Source: Clostridia bacterium
GTDB taxonomy: Bacteria; Bacillota; Clostridia; Oscillospirales; Acutalibacteraceae
Direction: 5' to 3'
Length of the DNA: 64,000 nucleotides
Assembly: GCA_017399405.1 (NCBI GenBank)
Contig: JAFQCT010000016.1
Location: 62,001 to 126,000 of the forward strand
Shown: piece after piece, positions 1 through 10,092 of the stretch
Numbering within the stretch: position 1 is the stretch's first letter
Layout: every line of letters begins with the position of its first letter
Notes under the pieces: model-generated
What the model saw: only the letters and a program-made list of their open reading frames with translations
The model's database searches: none
What the model was told of the DNA's origin: nothing
Program-made: the position numbers and the translations under genes

Positions 1-1
1 A

Positions 2-412
2 GCCGCAGCGTTTCTTCGTTCGTTAGGTGCTGACACAGTTACAGTTAAACAGTTGTTTGCAAACAGTATGGAAACACAGAAAGCAAAAAGCGAAATTGTG
101 AAATCAGCGGCTATGTATAATGACTGTGCAATCGGTGTTGTTGATTTTGTTACTGACGATGTCCGTATTGTTGCGGGACAGGCAGCAGACGACCTTTTGA
201 ATATTGATGGTGTAAATGCATCATTTGTATTATTCAGCACAAGTGATACTATAAATATTTCAGCCCGTTCTTACGGTGAAATAAATGTGCAGATTATAAT
301 GGAAGAACTTGGCGGTGGCGGTCATCAAACTATGGCTGCAGCACAACTTCAGGGTGAAACATTTGATAATGCACTTGCATTACTTAAAAATGCTATTGAT
401 AAATTAAATTAA
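2..412 (+). CDS. gdpP: Cyclic-di-AMP phosphodiesterase GdpP, C-terminal part (5' end outside the window)
   Basis: The reading frame is open from base 2, so the window shows only the last ~136 residues. They form a DHHA1 domain ending in the GGGGH motif typical of DHH/DHHA1 phosphoesterases (GGGGHQTMAAAQL). In Firmicutes the membrane protein GdpP (YybT) hydrolyses c-di-AMP and commonly lies just upstream of rplI and dnaB, as here. The first start codon inside the window (TTG at 53) is not the real start. The PAS, GGDEF-like and DHH parts that would confirm GdpP over a stand-alone DHH enzyme are not visible, so the name rests on the domain end plus gene order. Confidence 0.85.
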   Translation, partial: AAAFLRSLGADTVTVKQLFANSMETQKAKSEIVKSAAMYNDCAIGVVDFVTDDVRIVAGQAADDLLNIDGVNASFVLFSTSDTINISARSYGEINVQIIMEELGGGGHQTMAAAQLQGETFDNALALLKNAIDKLN

Positions 413-431
413 GCGAAAAGAGGTATATATA

Positions 432-872
432 ATGGATGTTATTTTGAAAGCAGATGTTAAAGGATTAGGCAAAAAAGGTGAAAAGGTAAAGGCTTCTGAC
501 GGTTATGCTCGTAACTTCCTTTTCCCTAAAGGACTTGCAGTAGAGGCAAATGCACAAAGCCTTACAGAACTTCGTAACCGTGAACAGTCAAATCAGCATA
601 AAATTGATATGGAAGTTGCTGCTGCTAACGATTCTAAGGCAAAACTTCAGGGCAAAGTTGTAAAAATTACTGCAAAAGCAGGTAATAATGGTAAACTTTT
701 CGGTTCAGTAACATCAAAAGAGGTTGCGGCTGAAATCACAAAACAGTACGGTGTAAAAGTTGATAAAAGAAAAATCACAATGGACGACATTAAAAACTTT
801 GGCTCATATAAAATTGAAGTTAAACTCTATACAAATATTGTAGCAGAAATGACCGTAATGGTTGGAGAATAA
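432..872 (+). CDS. rplI: 50S ribosomal protein L9
   Basis: The 146-residue protein begins with the L9 signature (MDVILKADVKGLGKKGE) followed by GYARNFLFPKGLA, the N-terminal rRNA-binding domain. A long lysine-rich helix and a C-terminal domain follow. Length matches the family (about 148). L9 binds 23S rRNA domain V and helps keep the reading frame. The start at 432 follows an AAAAGAGGT ribosome site. It sits 19 bases after gdpP and before dnaB, probably in one transcript. Confidence 0.97.
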   Translation: MDVILKADVKGLGKKGEKVKASDGYARNFLFPKGLAVEANAQSLTELRNREQSNQHKIDMEVAAANDSKAKLQGKVVKITAKAGNNGKLFGSVTSKEVAAEITKQYGVKVDKRKITMDDIKNFGSYKIEVKLYTNIVAEMTVMVGE

Positions 873-910
873 TTTGTAACCGATAGTAAAAAACAATGGA
901 GAAAAATGTT

Positions 911-2296
911 ATGGAAAGTAATTATTCAGCACTTGGCGATTTTGTATTGCCTCATAGTATGGACGCTGAACAAGCAGTATTGGGTGCCATTCTTAAAGAC
1001 CCTGACTGCCTTCATATTGTTGCAGATACGCTTAAATTAGAGCATCTTTTTGTACCACAGCATAAGGCTATCTATTCAGCAATTCTTAATATTGATACAA
1101 TGGGCAATCGTATTGACCCATTAGTTGTACTTGAACAGCTTAAGAAAGATGGTTCTTTTGATGATATCGGCGGTAAAGCATACCTTATGAAGCTTGCTGA
1201 GGCAGTGCCATCAACAAAAAATGTTGAGTCATACATAAAAATTATTATTGAAAAGTACTATCTTCGTACTTTAATGCTTACTGCCCGTGAAATTCTTGAC
1301 GAAACAGGCAATGAAAGTGCATCACCTGACGAACTTCTTAATAAGGCAGAACAGAAAATCTATGATATTCGTCGTGGTAAGAATACATCAGGTCCTGCAA
1401 AGGTTAGTGACATTATTGTTTCTGATGTTTTTGAGCGTCTTAAAAAACTTGCAAGTGCCGACCCTCAACAAAAAGAACAGTATATGGGTATCCCAACAGG
1501 ATTTTCATATCTTGACAAAGTTCTTGGTGGTGGTTTTCACCGTTCAGACCTTATAATCATTGGTGCTCGTCCTGCTATGGGTAAAACAAGTTTTGCTTTG
1601 AATGTTGCAAGAAATATTGCAATGAAAGGCAGAAAAGTGTTGTTCTTCTCACTTGAAATGTCAAAAGAACAGTTGGCACAGCGTATTATTTCAACTGAAG
1701 CAAGAATTATAAGTAATAAACTCAGAACAGGTGATGTAAGTCAGGCAGATTGGGAAAGACTTGGTCTTGCATTACAGAATCTTGTAAATTGTGAACTCTA
1801 TTTTGATGATAGTGCTAATATCAATGTTCACGAAATGAAAGCCCGTGCGTTGCGAATGAAAGATATTGATTGTATCGTAATCGACTATCTTCAACTTATG
1901 TCAGGCACAAAGCGTACTGATAACCGTGTAAACGAAGTTGGAGAAATCACTCGCGGACTTAAAATGATGGCTAAAGACCTTAATGTTCCTGTTGTAACTT
2001 GTTCGCAGTTGTCCCGTGGTGTTGCAAAAAATAACGGTGACCACCGTCCACAAATGACAGACCTTCGTGAATCAGGTACTATTGAGCAAGATGCTGATAT
2101 TGTTCTTATGCTTCACCGTGAAGATTATTATAAGCACGATACTGACGAGGGTGACGATACAGTAAGTGAAACAGCAAATATTGCAGAAGTTATTGTAGGT
2201 AAAAACAGACACGGTTCAACTGAAACAGTAAAAGTTGCGTGGAACCCTGAGTTTACAATGTTCTCTACTCTTGAAAGGATTAAAGATGACAAATAA
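911..2296 (+). CDS. dnaB: Replicative DNA helicase DnaB (DnaC in Bacillus naming)
   Basis: The 461-residue protein unwinds DNA ahead of the replisome as a hexameric ATPase. An N-terminal helical domain (PHSMDAEQAVLGAIL) is followed by a RecA-like domain with Walker A GARPAMGKTS near residue 218 and Walker B-like CIVIDYLQLM. The DLRESGTIEQDADIV motif is typical of the family. An upstream ATG at 896 is in frame, but GGAG at 898-901 lies 9 bases before the ATG at 911, which I therefore prefer. Its last 11 bases overlap the start of tilS. Confidence 0.96.
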   Translation: MESNYSALGDFVLPHSMDAEQAVLGAILKDPDCLHIVADTLKLEHLFVPQHKAIYSAILNIDTMGNRIDPLVVLEQLKKDGSFDDIGGKAYLMKLAEAVPSTKNVESYIKIIIEKYYLRTLMLTAREILDETGNESASPDELLNKAEQKIYDIRRGKNTSGPAKVSDIIVSDVFERLKKLASADPQQKEQYMGIPTGFSYLDKVLGGGFHRSDLIIIGARPAMGKTSFALNVARNIAMKGRKVLFFSLEMSKEQLAQRIISTEARIISNKLRTGDVSQADWERLGLALQNLVNCELYFDDSANINVHEMKARALRMKDIDCIVIDYLQLMSGTKRTDNRVNEVGEITRGLKMMAKDLNVPVVTCSQLSRGVAKNNGDHRPQMTDLRESGTIEQDADIVLMLHREDYYKHDTDEGDDTVSETANIAEVIVGKNRHGSTETVKVAWNPEFTMFSTLERIKDDK

Positions 2297-3620
2297 GGTT
2301 ATCAAAACAGTCAAAGAACATAGTATGATTTCAAAAGGCGATACCGTTGGTGTAGGCCTTTCGGGTGGTGCTGACTCTGTTGCACTTTTACATATTCTCG
2401 TAAATAATAAAGAAAAACTTGGAATTTCAAAGATTAAAGGAATACATATTCATCACGGTATCCGCGGTGATGAGGCTGACAGAGATTTGAATTTTTCAAA
2501 GAATTTTTGCGAAAAATTGGGTGTTGAGTTCGTTTATTATTATGCAGATGTTCCTGCCGAAGCCCAAAAAACAGGCGAGAGCATTGAAGAATGTGCAAGA
2601 AGAATAAGATACGACTTGTTTTCGAAATTAGGTTGTACAAAAATCGCAACTGCCCATAATCTTAATGATAATATGGAAACTGTGATTTTTAATATGACAA
2701 GGGGTACATCTGTTTCAGGTTTGTGCGGAATCCCTTATGTGCGTGATATTTATATTCGTCCTTTACTTGATTGCACAAGAAATGAAATTGAAGAATACTT
2801 AAAAGAAAACGCACTTGAGTTTGTTACTGACAGTACAAATTTGTGTGACGATTACACTCGCAATAAAATCCGTCATAATATAATTCCACAACTTTTCAGT
2901 ATCAATCCGTCTTTTGATAGTGCATTTTCAAATTGTGTTGAGTCAGTAAAACTTGCTAATGATTATATTATGCAAAGTGCAACCAAAGTCCTTGAAAGTG
3001 CAAGAAATAATGAAAATGAATATAATTGCAAGCAAATCAATAATTGTCATAATGCAGTTAAAAATCAAGTTGTTTCGTTAATACTTAAAGAACAAGGCGT
3101 TCCCGATATTACAAAAAAATATATTGATGCAGTATCATATATTATTAAAAATGGCGGTAAAGCAAGTCTGGGCGGGAATGTTACTGCTTATGTGGATTGT
3201 GAAAAACTTTGTTTTGGTGAACAAAAAACTGTTGAGCATTTTGAAATTAAAGTAAAAAACGATGAAAAAACAGTTAAAACTCCCGTAGGTACGGTTGTTT
3301 TAGATTGTTTGTTCAAAGAAGATTTACAAAATCTTAATAGATTTGATATGGAAACTCTTATAGATTGTGATAAAATATGTGGTAGCCTGACAATTCGTAA
3401 CAGAATAGATGGCGACGCTTATCAACCTGCAAAAAGAGTAAACAAAAAACTTAAAAAACTTTTTAATGAATCAAAAAAGGCTGTTAGCGAGCGTGACAAA
3501 ATGCTTATTCTTTCAGATGAGTGTGGAATTATCTGGACAGAGTATTTTGGAGTTGCTGACCGTTGCAGAATTGAAAAAAATACAAAAAAAGCATTAAGAA
3601 TTTATGTGGTGGGGGAATAA
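2286..3620 (+). CDS. tilS: tRNA(Ile)-lysidine synthase TilS
   Basis: TilS attaches lysine to C34 of the AUA-reading tRNA-Ile, changing its identity from Met to Ile. The PP-loop motif SGGADS (residues 26-31) binds ATP, and the C-terminal region resembles the TilS C domain. Length is 444 residues. The frame is open upstream, but the ATG at 2286 has GAAAGGA 6 bases upstream and overlaps the dnaB stop by 11 bases, suggesting translational coupling. The order tilS-hpt-ftsH is widely conserved in Firmicutes. Confidence 0.94.
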   Translation: MTNKVIKTVKEHSMISKGDTVGVGLSGGADSVALLHILVNNKEKLGISKIKGIHIHHGIRGDEADRDLNFSKNFCEKLGVEFVYYYADVPAEAQKTGESIEECARRIRYDLFSKLGCTKIATAHNLNDNMETVIFNMTRGTSVSGLCGIPYVRDIYIRPLLDCTRNEIEEYLKENALEFVTDSTNLCDDYTRNKIRHNIIPQLFSINPSFDSAFSNCVESVKLANDYIMQSATKVLESARNNENEYNCKQINNCHNAVKNQVVSLILKEQGVPDITKKYIDAVSYIIKNGGKASLGGNVTAYVDCEKLCFGEQKTVEHFEIKVKNDEKTVKTPVGTVVLDCLFKEDLQNLNRFDMETLIDCDKICGSLTIRNRIDGDAYQPAKRVNKKLKKLFNESKKAVSERDKMLILSDECGIIWTEYFGVADRCRIEKNTKKALRIYVVGE

Positions 3621-3624
3621 TAAA

Positions 3625-4167
3625 ATGTTAAACGATATTGAAAGAGTACTTTTGTCAGAAGAAGAACTTAAAAGTATTGTAACTCGTCTTGGTAATCAAA
3701 TAAGTGAAGATTATAAAGATAAAAAATTAGTTCTTGTAAGTGTGCTTAAAGGCTCAGTAATCTTTATGGCAGACTTAATGAGAGCAATTAAAATACCTTG
3801 CGTAATTGATTTTATGTCAGTTTCAAGTTACGGTGCAGGTACAAAAACATCAGGTGTCGTTAAAATTATAAAAGACCTTGATACTGATGTGGTTGAAGGT
3901 GCAGATTTGCTTATTGTTGAGGATATTCTTGACAGTGGTGTTACTCTTGATTATCTTATGAAAGTTCTTTCAGCAAGAAATCCAAGTAGTATTAAAATTT
4001 GTACATTACTTGATAAGCCTGAAAGAAGAAAAGCACCTATTAAAGCGGATTATGCGGGTGCACAAATTCCAGATGCCTTTGTTGTAGGTTATGGACTCGA
4101 TTTTGACGAAAAATACAGAAACTTACCGTTTGTTGGTGCGTTAAAACCATCAGTGTACGAAGACTAA
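3625..4167 (+). CDS. hpt: Hypoxanthine phosphoribosyltransferase
   Basis: The 180-residue purine salvage enzyme joins hypoxanthine or guanine to PRPP. The PRPP-binding motif VEDILDSGVT starts near residue 98, and VLKGSVIFMADLMR and DFMSVSSYG are the usual HPRT segments. The ATG at 3625 is preceded by a GGGGG run 9 bases away. An in-frame GTG/ATG upstream (3604) would overlap tilS and lacks a ribosome site. Gene order between tilS and ftsH supports the call. Confidence 0.95.
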   Translation: MLNDIERVLLSEEELKSIVTRLGNQISEDYKDKKLVLVSVLKGSVIFMADLMRAIKIPCVIDFMSVSSYGAGTKTSGVVKIIKDLDTDVVEGADLLIVEDILDSGVTLDYLMKVLSARNPSSIKICTLLDKPERRKAPIKADYAGAQIPDAFVVGYGLDFDEKYRNLPFVGALKPSVYED

Positions 4168-4197
4168 AAGACCCAATATACAGGAGTGAAAAACAAA

Positions 4198-6174
4198 TTG
4201 AAAAAATTTAACTGGAAAGTTATTATCCCATATATATTGATTCCCGTAGCGTTTATTACTGTCATCTATATGTATATGGGTAAAGAACAGCAAAAAGATT
4301 TGAAATATTACGAAGTTGTAGAATTCTTCGATAATGGTCAGGTTGCCGAAGTCGATTTGAATATGAACAGCGGTGCAATGACATTCAAACTTGAAGGTGA
4401 AGATAAAACATATAAATATACAGTACCCAATGTAAATCTCTTTATCAACGATGTTCACGAAGGATTAAGAGAATACAATAAGAAAAATCCCGACAAACCT
4501 GTTGAGTTTGATTATAAAGCAGGTAATTCAGGTTCATGGATTTTCAGTATATTACCATCATTGTTGTTGACTATTGGACTTATTGTGCTTATGAGCATTA
4601 TGTTCAAAAAGATGAACAACTCTATAAATACTGAAAATAACCGTGCAATGAATTTCGGTAAAGCAAGAGTAAAACGAGCAGATGACGAAACAAAGAAAGT
4701 AACATTTAAGGATGTTGCAGGTGCAGATGAAGAAAAAGAAGAACTTACAGAACTTGTTGAGTTCCTTAAAGCACCTGAAGAATTTTCAAAACTTGGTGCT
4801 CGTATTCCAAAAGGCGTGCTTCTTGTGGGTCCTCCGGGTACCGGTAAAACACTTCTTGCTCGTGCTGTGGCAGGTGAGGCAAACGCCCCATTCTTCTCAA
4901 TTTCAGGTTCTGATTTTGTAGAAATGTATGTTGGTGTTGGTGCGTCTCGTGTTCGTGACTTGTTCAAAGAAGCAAAAAAGAGCCAACCATCAATTATATT
5001 CATTGACGAAATTGATGCTGTTGGTCGTCACCGTGGTGCCGGTATGGGTGGTGGCCACGATGAGCGTGAACAGACACTTAACCAGTTACTTGTTGAAATG
5101 GATGGTTTCGGTGCAAATGACGGTGTTATTGTGATTGCCGCAACTAACCGTCCTGATATTCTTGACCCTGCACTTCTTCGTCCGGGCCGATTTGACCGTC
5201 AGGTTACAGTAGGTTACCCTGATGTTAAGGGTAGAGAAGAAATTTTACAAGTTCACGCAAAGAATAAACCATTAGCACCTGATGTTGATTTGCATCAAAT
5301 TGCTGCAACAACAGTTGGCTTTACAGGTGCAGACCTTGAAAACCTTCTTAATGAAGCAGCACTTCTTGCAGCAAAACGCAAGAAACTTGCAATTACAATG
5401 GATGAAATCGAAGAAGCAACAATGAAAGTTGTTGTAGGTTCTGAGAAAAAATCACGCAAGATTTCAGAAAAAGATAAGAAAATTACTGCTTATCACGAAG
5501 CAGGTCACGCAATATCATCATATTATCTTGAAAATCAAGACCCTGTTACACACATTTCAATTGTTCCTCGCGGAATGGCTGCAGGCTTTACTCTTTATAC
5601 ACCTGAAAAAGATAATGCTCATATGCTGAAATCCCGTATGCTTGATGATATCGTGTCACTTCTTGGCGGTCGTGTTGCAGAGCAGATTATTTTCAATGAT
5701 ATTTCAACAGGTGCTTCAAACGACATTCAGCGTGCTACTGAAACCGCAAGAAATATGATTACAAAATATGGTATGAGTGAAAAACTTGGACCTATTGCAT
5801 TTGGTTCAGGTAACGACGAAGTGTTCCTCGGTAAAGATTACAACCATATGCGTAACTATTCTGAAAATATTGCCGCTGTAATTGATGAAGAAGTTGAAAC
5901 AATTATTAGAAATGCATATAACAAGGCTGATAAAATCCTTACAGAGCATATCGACCAACTTCATATTGTTTCAGAAGCCCTTATCAAACTTGAAAAGATT
6001 GACAAAGAGCAGTTTGAGTCACTTATGACAACAGGCGAACTTCCAATAGTACCCGAAAAAGACACAAAAGAAGAACTTGCTGAAACAGTAGAACTTGCAG
6101 AAGAAGTAGTTGAAGAAACAGTTGAAATTACTGAAGAAAACAACGAAACTGCTGAAAATGGCGATAATGCGTAA
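4198..6174 (+). CDS. ftsH: ATP-dependent zinc metalloprotease FtsH
   Basis: FtsH is a membrane-anchored AAA+ protease for misfolded membrane proteins and short-lived regulators. Visible in order: a first membrane helix ([17 protein letters not shown]), an extracytoplasmic segment, a second helix, Walker A GPPGTGKT (about 211), Walker B FIDEID, the second region of homology (RPGRFDRQV), and the zinc site HEAGH (His433). The tail is strongly acidic. A GTG at 4186 is in frame but overlaps the AGGAG ribosome site (4182-4186). The TTG at 4198 is therefore the likelier start, giving 658 residues. Confidence 0.96.
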   Translation: MKKFNWKVIIPYILIPVAFITVIYMYMGKEQQKDLKYYEVVEFFDNGQVAEVDLNMNSGAMTFKLEGEDKTYKYTVPNVNLFINDVHEGLREYNKKNPDKPVEFDYKAGNSGSWIFSILPSLLLTIGLIVLMSIMFKKMNNSINTENNRAMNFGKARVKRADDETKKVTFKDVAGADEEKEELTELVEFLKAPEEFSKLGARIPKGVLLVGPPGTGKTLLARAVAGEANAPFFSISGSDFVEMYVGVGASRVRDLFKEAKKSQPSIIFIDEIDAVGRHRGAGMGGGHDEREQTLNQLLVEMDGFGANDGVIVIAATNRPDILDPALLRPGRFDRQVTVGYPDVKGREEILQVHAKNKPLAPDVDLHQIAATTVGFTGADLENLLNEAALLAAKRKKLAITMDEIEEATMKVVVGSEKKSRKISEKDKKITAYHEAGHAISSYYLENQDPVTHISIVPRGMAAGFTLYTPEKDNAHMLKSRMLDDIVSLLGGRVAEQIIFNDISTGASNDIQRATETARNMITKYGMSEKLGPIAFGSGNDEVFLGKDYNHMRNYSENIAAVIDEEVETIIRNAYNKADKILTEHIDQLHIVSEALIKLEKIDKEQFESLMTTGELPIVPEKDTKEELAETVELAEEVVEETVEITEENNETAENGDNA

Positions 6175-6192
6175 AACTGCATAAATTAGAAA

Positions 6193-6224
6193 AGCAACAG
6201 AGTATTTTTTCTGTTGCTTTTTTT
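6193..6224 (+). terminator. Rho-independent terminator after ftsH
   Basis: AGCAACAG (6193-6200) pairs with CTGTTGCT (6211-6218), and the second arm runs into a stretch of seven T. It closes the gdpP-ftsH gene run. Confidence 0.88.
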
Positions 6225-6236
6225 ATTAAATATAGA

Positions 6237-6265
6237 TTGATTTTTTCTATAAAATAGTATAGAAT
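6237..6265 (+). promoter_or_regulatory. Candidate sigma-A promoter of ilvB
   Basis: TTGATT (6237-6242), 17 bases, TAGAAT (6260-6265). It lies between the ftsH terminator and ilvB. The ~60-base leader that follows shows no T-box or attenuator that I can recognise. Confidence 0.45.
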
Positions 6266-6330
6266 ATATATTAATATTTTCACGCATTAAAGCGTTATAA
6301 CAAATTGCAAATACTTGGAGTGAATGAAAG

Positions 6331-8040
6331 ATGAAACTCAACGGTTCAGAAATTTTAACTGAAGTTTTAATTGAGCAGGGGGTTGATACCGTTTTCGGTT
6401 ATCCGGGCGGTGCAGTCCTTAATATTTATGATGCTCTTTATAAATATAGTGACAAGATTAAGCACATTTTATCAGCACACGAACAAGGTGCTTCTCACGC
6501 AGCTGACGGTTATGCGAGAGCAACAGGTAAAACAGGTGTGTGTATCGCAACAAGTGGTCCGGGTGCTACTAACCTTGTTACAGGTATTGCAACAGCATAT
6601 ATGGATAGTGTTCCAATGGTTGTAATCACAGGTAATGTTGGTAAAAGCCTTATTGGTCGTGATGCTTTCCAAGAGGTTTACATTACAGGTATTACTATGC
6701 CTATCACAAAACATAATTATATGGTGCAAGATGTAAATGAACTTGCTGATACAATCCGTGAAGCATTCCGTATTGCAAATTCAGGCAGAAAAGGCCCTGT
6801 TCTTATTGATATTACAAAAGATGTAACTGCCGCAGTAACAGAGTTCGAGAGAAAAGAAAAAATCGAAATTAAAGACGATACAGTTATTAACATTGATGAA
6901 CTTAAAACAGTTGCAGATATTATCAATAAGGCGAAAAAGCCAGTTATAATGTTCGGTGGCGGTGTTGTATCTTCAAATGCATCAGATTTAGCACTTGAAC
7001 TTGTTGGAAAAGCAAATATTCCATCTTGTCATACTCTTATGTCAGCAGGTGTAATTGGCTATAATAATCCGCTTAATCTCGGCCTTTTAGGTATGCACGG
7101 TAGCTACACAACAAATAAAGCGGTTGATGATGCAGATGTGCTTATCGCAATCGGTACTCGTTTTTCTGACCGTGTTGCTCTTGATACAAACAACTTTGCA
7201 AAGAAAGCAACAATTATTCAAATTGATATTGACCTTAGTGAAATCAATAAGAATGTGGCTGTTGACCATTATGTAATCGGTGATGTTAAAACAGTTCTTG
7301 AAAATCTTTTACCGCTTATTAAGAAAAATGACAGAAGTGATTGGCTTAAAGTTATTGATACATACAAAGCAGTTGACTATAAACCACAGGACGATGACTC
7401 ACAGATTTTACCACATCAGTTAATCGGTGCAATTTGCGATATGGCAGGTGAAGACACTGTTGTTGTAACTGATGTTGGTCAGCATCAAATGTGGGCTGCA
7501 CAGTATGTTCACCATGTAAATCCAAGAGGCTTCCTTACAAGCGGTGGTCTTGGTACAATGGGTTATGGTTACGGTGCTGCAATCGGTGCAAAGGCTGCAC
7601 TTGGTGACAGTAAAAAGGTTGTTCACATTACAGGTGACGGTTCATTCCATATGAATCTTAATGAGGCTTGTACTGCAGTAAGCTATGAACTTCCCGTTAT
7701 CACAGTTATTATGAATAACCAAGTTTTAGGTATGGTGCGTCAATGGCAGCGTTGCTTCTATGGTAAGCGTTTTTCACAAACTGACCCACATCGTAAAACA
7801 GATTTCGTAAAACTTGCAGAGGGATTTGGTGCAAAGGGCTATTCTGTTGCAACTATTGCAGAGTTCAAAACTGCATTTGCAGAAGCACTCAAATCAAATG
7901 GTCCTGTTTGGATTGAATGTGCAATCGATAAAGATGAACGCGTATTGCCAATGATTCCTGCTGGCAAAACAGTTAACGACATTATGATGGGCGACTGTAA
8001 AACTTGCCCAAACCAATGCGAAACTAAAAACTTAAAATAA
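6331..8040 (+). CDS. ilvB: Acetolactate synthase, large (catalytic) subunit
   Basis: A thiamine-diphosphate enzyme that condenses pyruvate with pyruvate or 2-oxobutyrate, the first common step to valine, leucine and isoleucine. At 569 residues it is full length. The N-terminal TPP-binding part has the catalytic Glu in SAHEQGASHAADGYARA (Glu51), a central FAD/dehydrogenase-like domain follows, and the C-terminal domain has GDGSFHMNLNE. Start ATG at 6331 follows GGAGTGA. No small regulatory subunit (ilvN) is next to it, so that gene must be elsewhere or absent. Confidence 0.95.
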   Translation: MKLNGSEILTEVLIEQGVDTVFGYPGGAVLNIYDALYKYSDKIKHILSAHEQGASHAADGYARATGKTGVCIATSGPGATNLVTGIATAYMDSVPMVVITGNVGKSLIGRDAFQEVYITGITMPITKHNYMVQDVNELADTIREAFRIANSGRKGPVLIDITKDVTAAVTEFERKEKIEIKDDTVINIDELKTVADIINKAKKPVIMFGGGVVSSNASDLALELVGKANIPSCHTLMSAGVIGYNNPLNLGLLGMHGSYTTNKAVDDADVLIAIGTRFSDRVALDTNNFAKKATIIQIDIDLSEINKNVAVDHYVIGDVKTVLENLLPLIKKNDRSDWLKVIDTYKAVDYKPQDDDSQILPHQLIGAICDMAGEDTVVVTDVGQHQMWAAQYVHHVNPRGFLTSGGLGTMGYGYGAAIGAKAALGDSKKVVHITGDGSFHMNLNEACTAVSYELPVITVIMNNQVLGMVRQWQRCFYGKRFSQTDPHRKTDFVKLAEGFGAKGYSVATIAEFKTAFAEALKSNGPVWIECAIDKDERVLPMIPAGKTVNDIMMGDCKTCPNQCETKNLK

Positions 8041-8052
8041 AACAAAAAATTA

Positions 8053-8078
8053 AGTCCACTCTTTCGAGTGGACTTTTT
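8053..8078. terminator. Bidirectional terminator between ilvB and ilvC
   Basis: AGTCCACTC, loop TTTC, GAGTGGACT, then TTTTC. On the other strand the same hairpin is followed by TTAATTTTTT, so it can serve both converging genes. Confidence 0.88.
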
Positions 8079-8092
8079 CTTTGTGAATTAAA

Positions 8093-9183
<1,091 letters not shown>

Positions 9184-9186
<3 letters not shown>

Positions 9187-9211
9187 ATATATCATAATAT
9201 TTAATTGTCAA
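9184..9211 (-). promoter_or_regulatory. Sigma-A promoter of ilvC
   Basis: Read on the minus strand: TTGACA (9211-9206), 16 bases, TATAAT (9189-9184). Both hexamers are perfect matches to consensus. The -10 overlaps the palindrome described separately. Confidence 0.75.
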
Positions 9212-9229
9212 TACCTTTTTTTGAAAAAA

Positions 9230-9916
9230 TTAGTCAAAAGATATTTTTTCATTAAGTACAGCGTGGTGCAGGTGAATGGTAACCGCACTCTTAACTCCAA
9301 CTGAATCTCTGCTTTTAAGAAAGTTCATTATCATAATGTGGTCTTTGTAAGCCTCTTCAGCAATAACATCAAGATTGTAATTAAGTTCAATGGTTTTTCT
9401 TATAGTATTTGTAAGAATAGGTAAGAAGTGACCTAAAAACTCATTATGTGATGCTTTAAGGATTGCACCATGGAATGCACTTTCAGATTCAATACGCTCA
9501 ATTCCACGAGGGTCTTTCTTAAGTTCAGCCTGACAAATCTCACCAAGTCGCAAAATCTCTTGGATTTCTTCATCAGTAGCACGCTTGCAAGCAAGGGCCG
9601 CTGCTTCAGGCTCAAAAATAAGACGAGTTTCATATAAATCACGAAGAGTAACCTTTTTATTAAGAAAATCATTTACATCAACATCTTGTGAGTATTGGTC
9701 AATCTTTTCAGCAACAAAAGTGCCCTTACCACGCTTAACCACAAGCACACCGTTAGAAATAAGTGTCTTGATAGCCTCACGAAGAGTAGAACGACTTACA
9801 CCTAACTCTTGCGATAACTCATTTTCATTAGGCAACTTTTCACCATAGTTATATTTATGCTCTTCAACAATCATTCTTTTGAGTGTTTCAGCAGTTCTTT
9901 GTGACAAATTTTCCAT
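9230..9916 (-). CDS. GntR-family (FadR subfamily) transcriptional regulator
   Basis: The 228-residue protein has an N-terminal winged helix (NELSQELGVSRSTLREAIKTL, then VVKRGKGTFV) and a C-terminal all-helical FCD-type ligand domain. FadR-type members bind short palindromes and sense organic acids or amino acids. An in-frame TTG at 9931 exists, but GGAG lies 9 bases before the ATG at 9916, so I use that. It sits between ilvC (same strand, downstream) and divergent ilvD, which suggests control of branched-chain amino acid genes. The ligand is not evident from sequence. Confidence 0.88.
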   Translation of the reverse strand: MENLSQRTAETLKRMIVEEHKYNYGEKLPNENELSQELGVSRSTLREAIKTLISNGVLVVKRGKGTFVAEKIDQYSQDVDVNDFLNKKVTLRDLYETRLIFEPEAAALACKRATDEEIQEILRLGEICQAELKKDPRGIERIESESAFHGAILKASHNEFLGHFLPILTNTIRKTIELNYNLDVIAEEAYKDHIMIMNFLKSRDSVGVKSAVTIHLHHAVLNEKISFD

Positions 9917-9951
9917 TGAATATTTCTCCAATCACGAAAACATTAAAACCT

Positions 9952-9980
9952 ACTATACACCATTCTTTCAAAAAATGCAA
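9952..9980 (-). promoter_or_regulatory. Sigma-A promoter of the GntR gene
   Basis: On the minus strand TTGCAT (9980-9975), 17 bases, TATAGT (9957-9952). The -10 octamer ACTATACA recurs inverted as TGTATAGT at 10043-10050, upstream of ilvD. Confidence 0.55.
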
Positions 9981-10004
9981 ATAAAATGTTTTTCATATTT
10001 ATAC

Positions 10005-10033
10005 TTGCAAAATTCGTTGCATGAGTATAAAAT
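10005..10033 (+). promoter_or_regulatory. Candidate promoter of ilvD
   Basis: TTGCAA (10005-10010), 17 bases, TAAAAT (10028-10033). The match is moderate. No TTGTnTGACA element like that at ilvC is present here. Confidence 0.35.
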
Positions 10034-10092
10034 ATAATTTAATGTATAGTGGGGAATTTGTTTTCACCATAAACAAACGGAGGCGTAGACTT

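Noticed and set aside
6266-6330. T-box or riboswitch upstream of ilvB
   Set aside because: The leader is about 60 bases and lacks the T-box sequence and any terminator hairpin.
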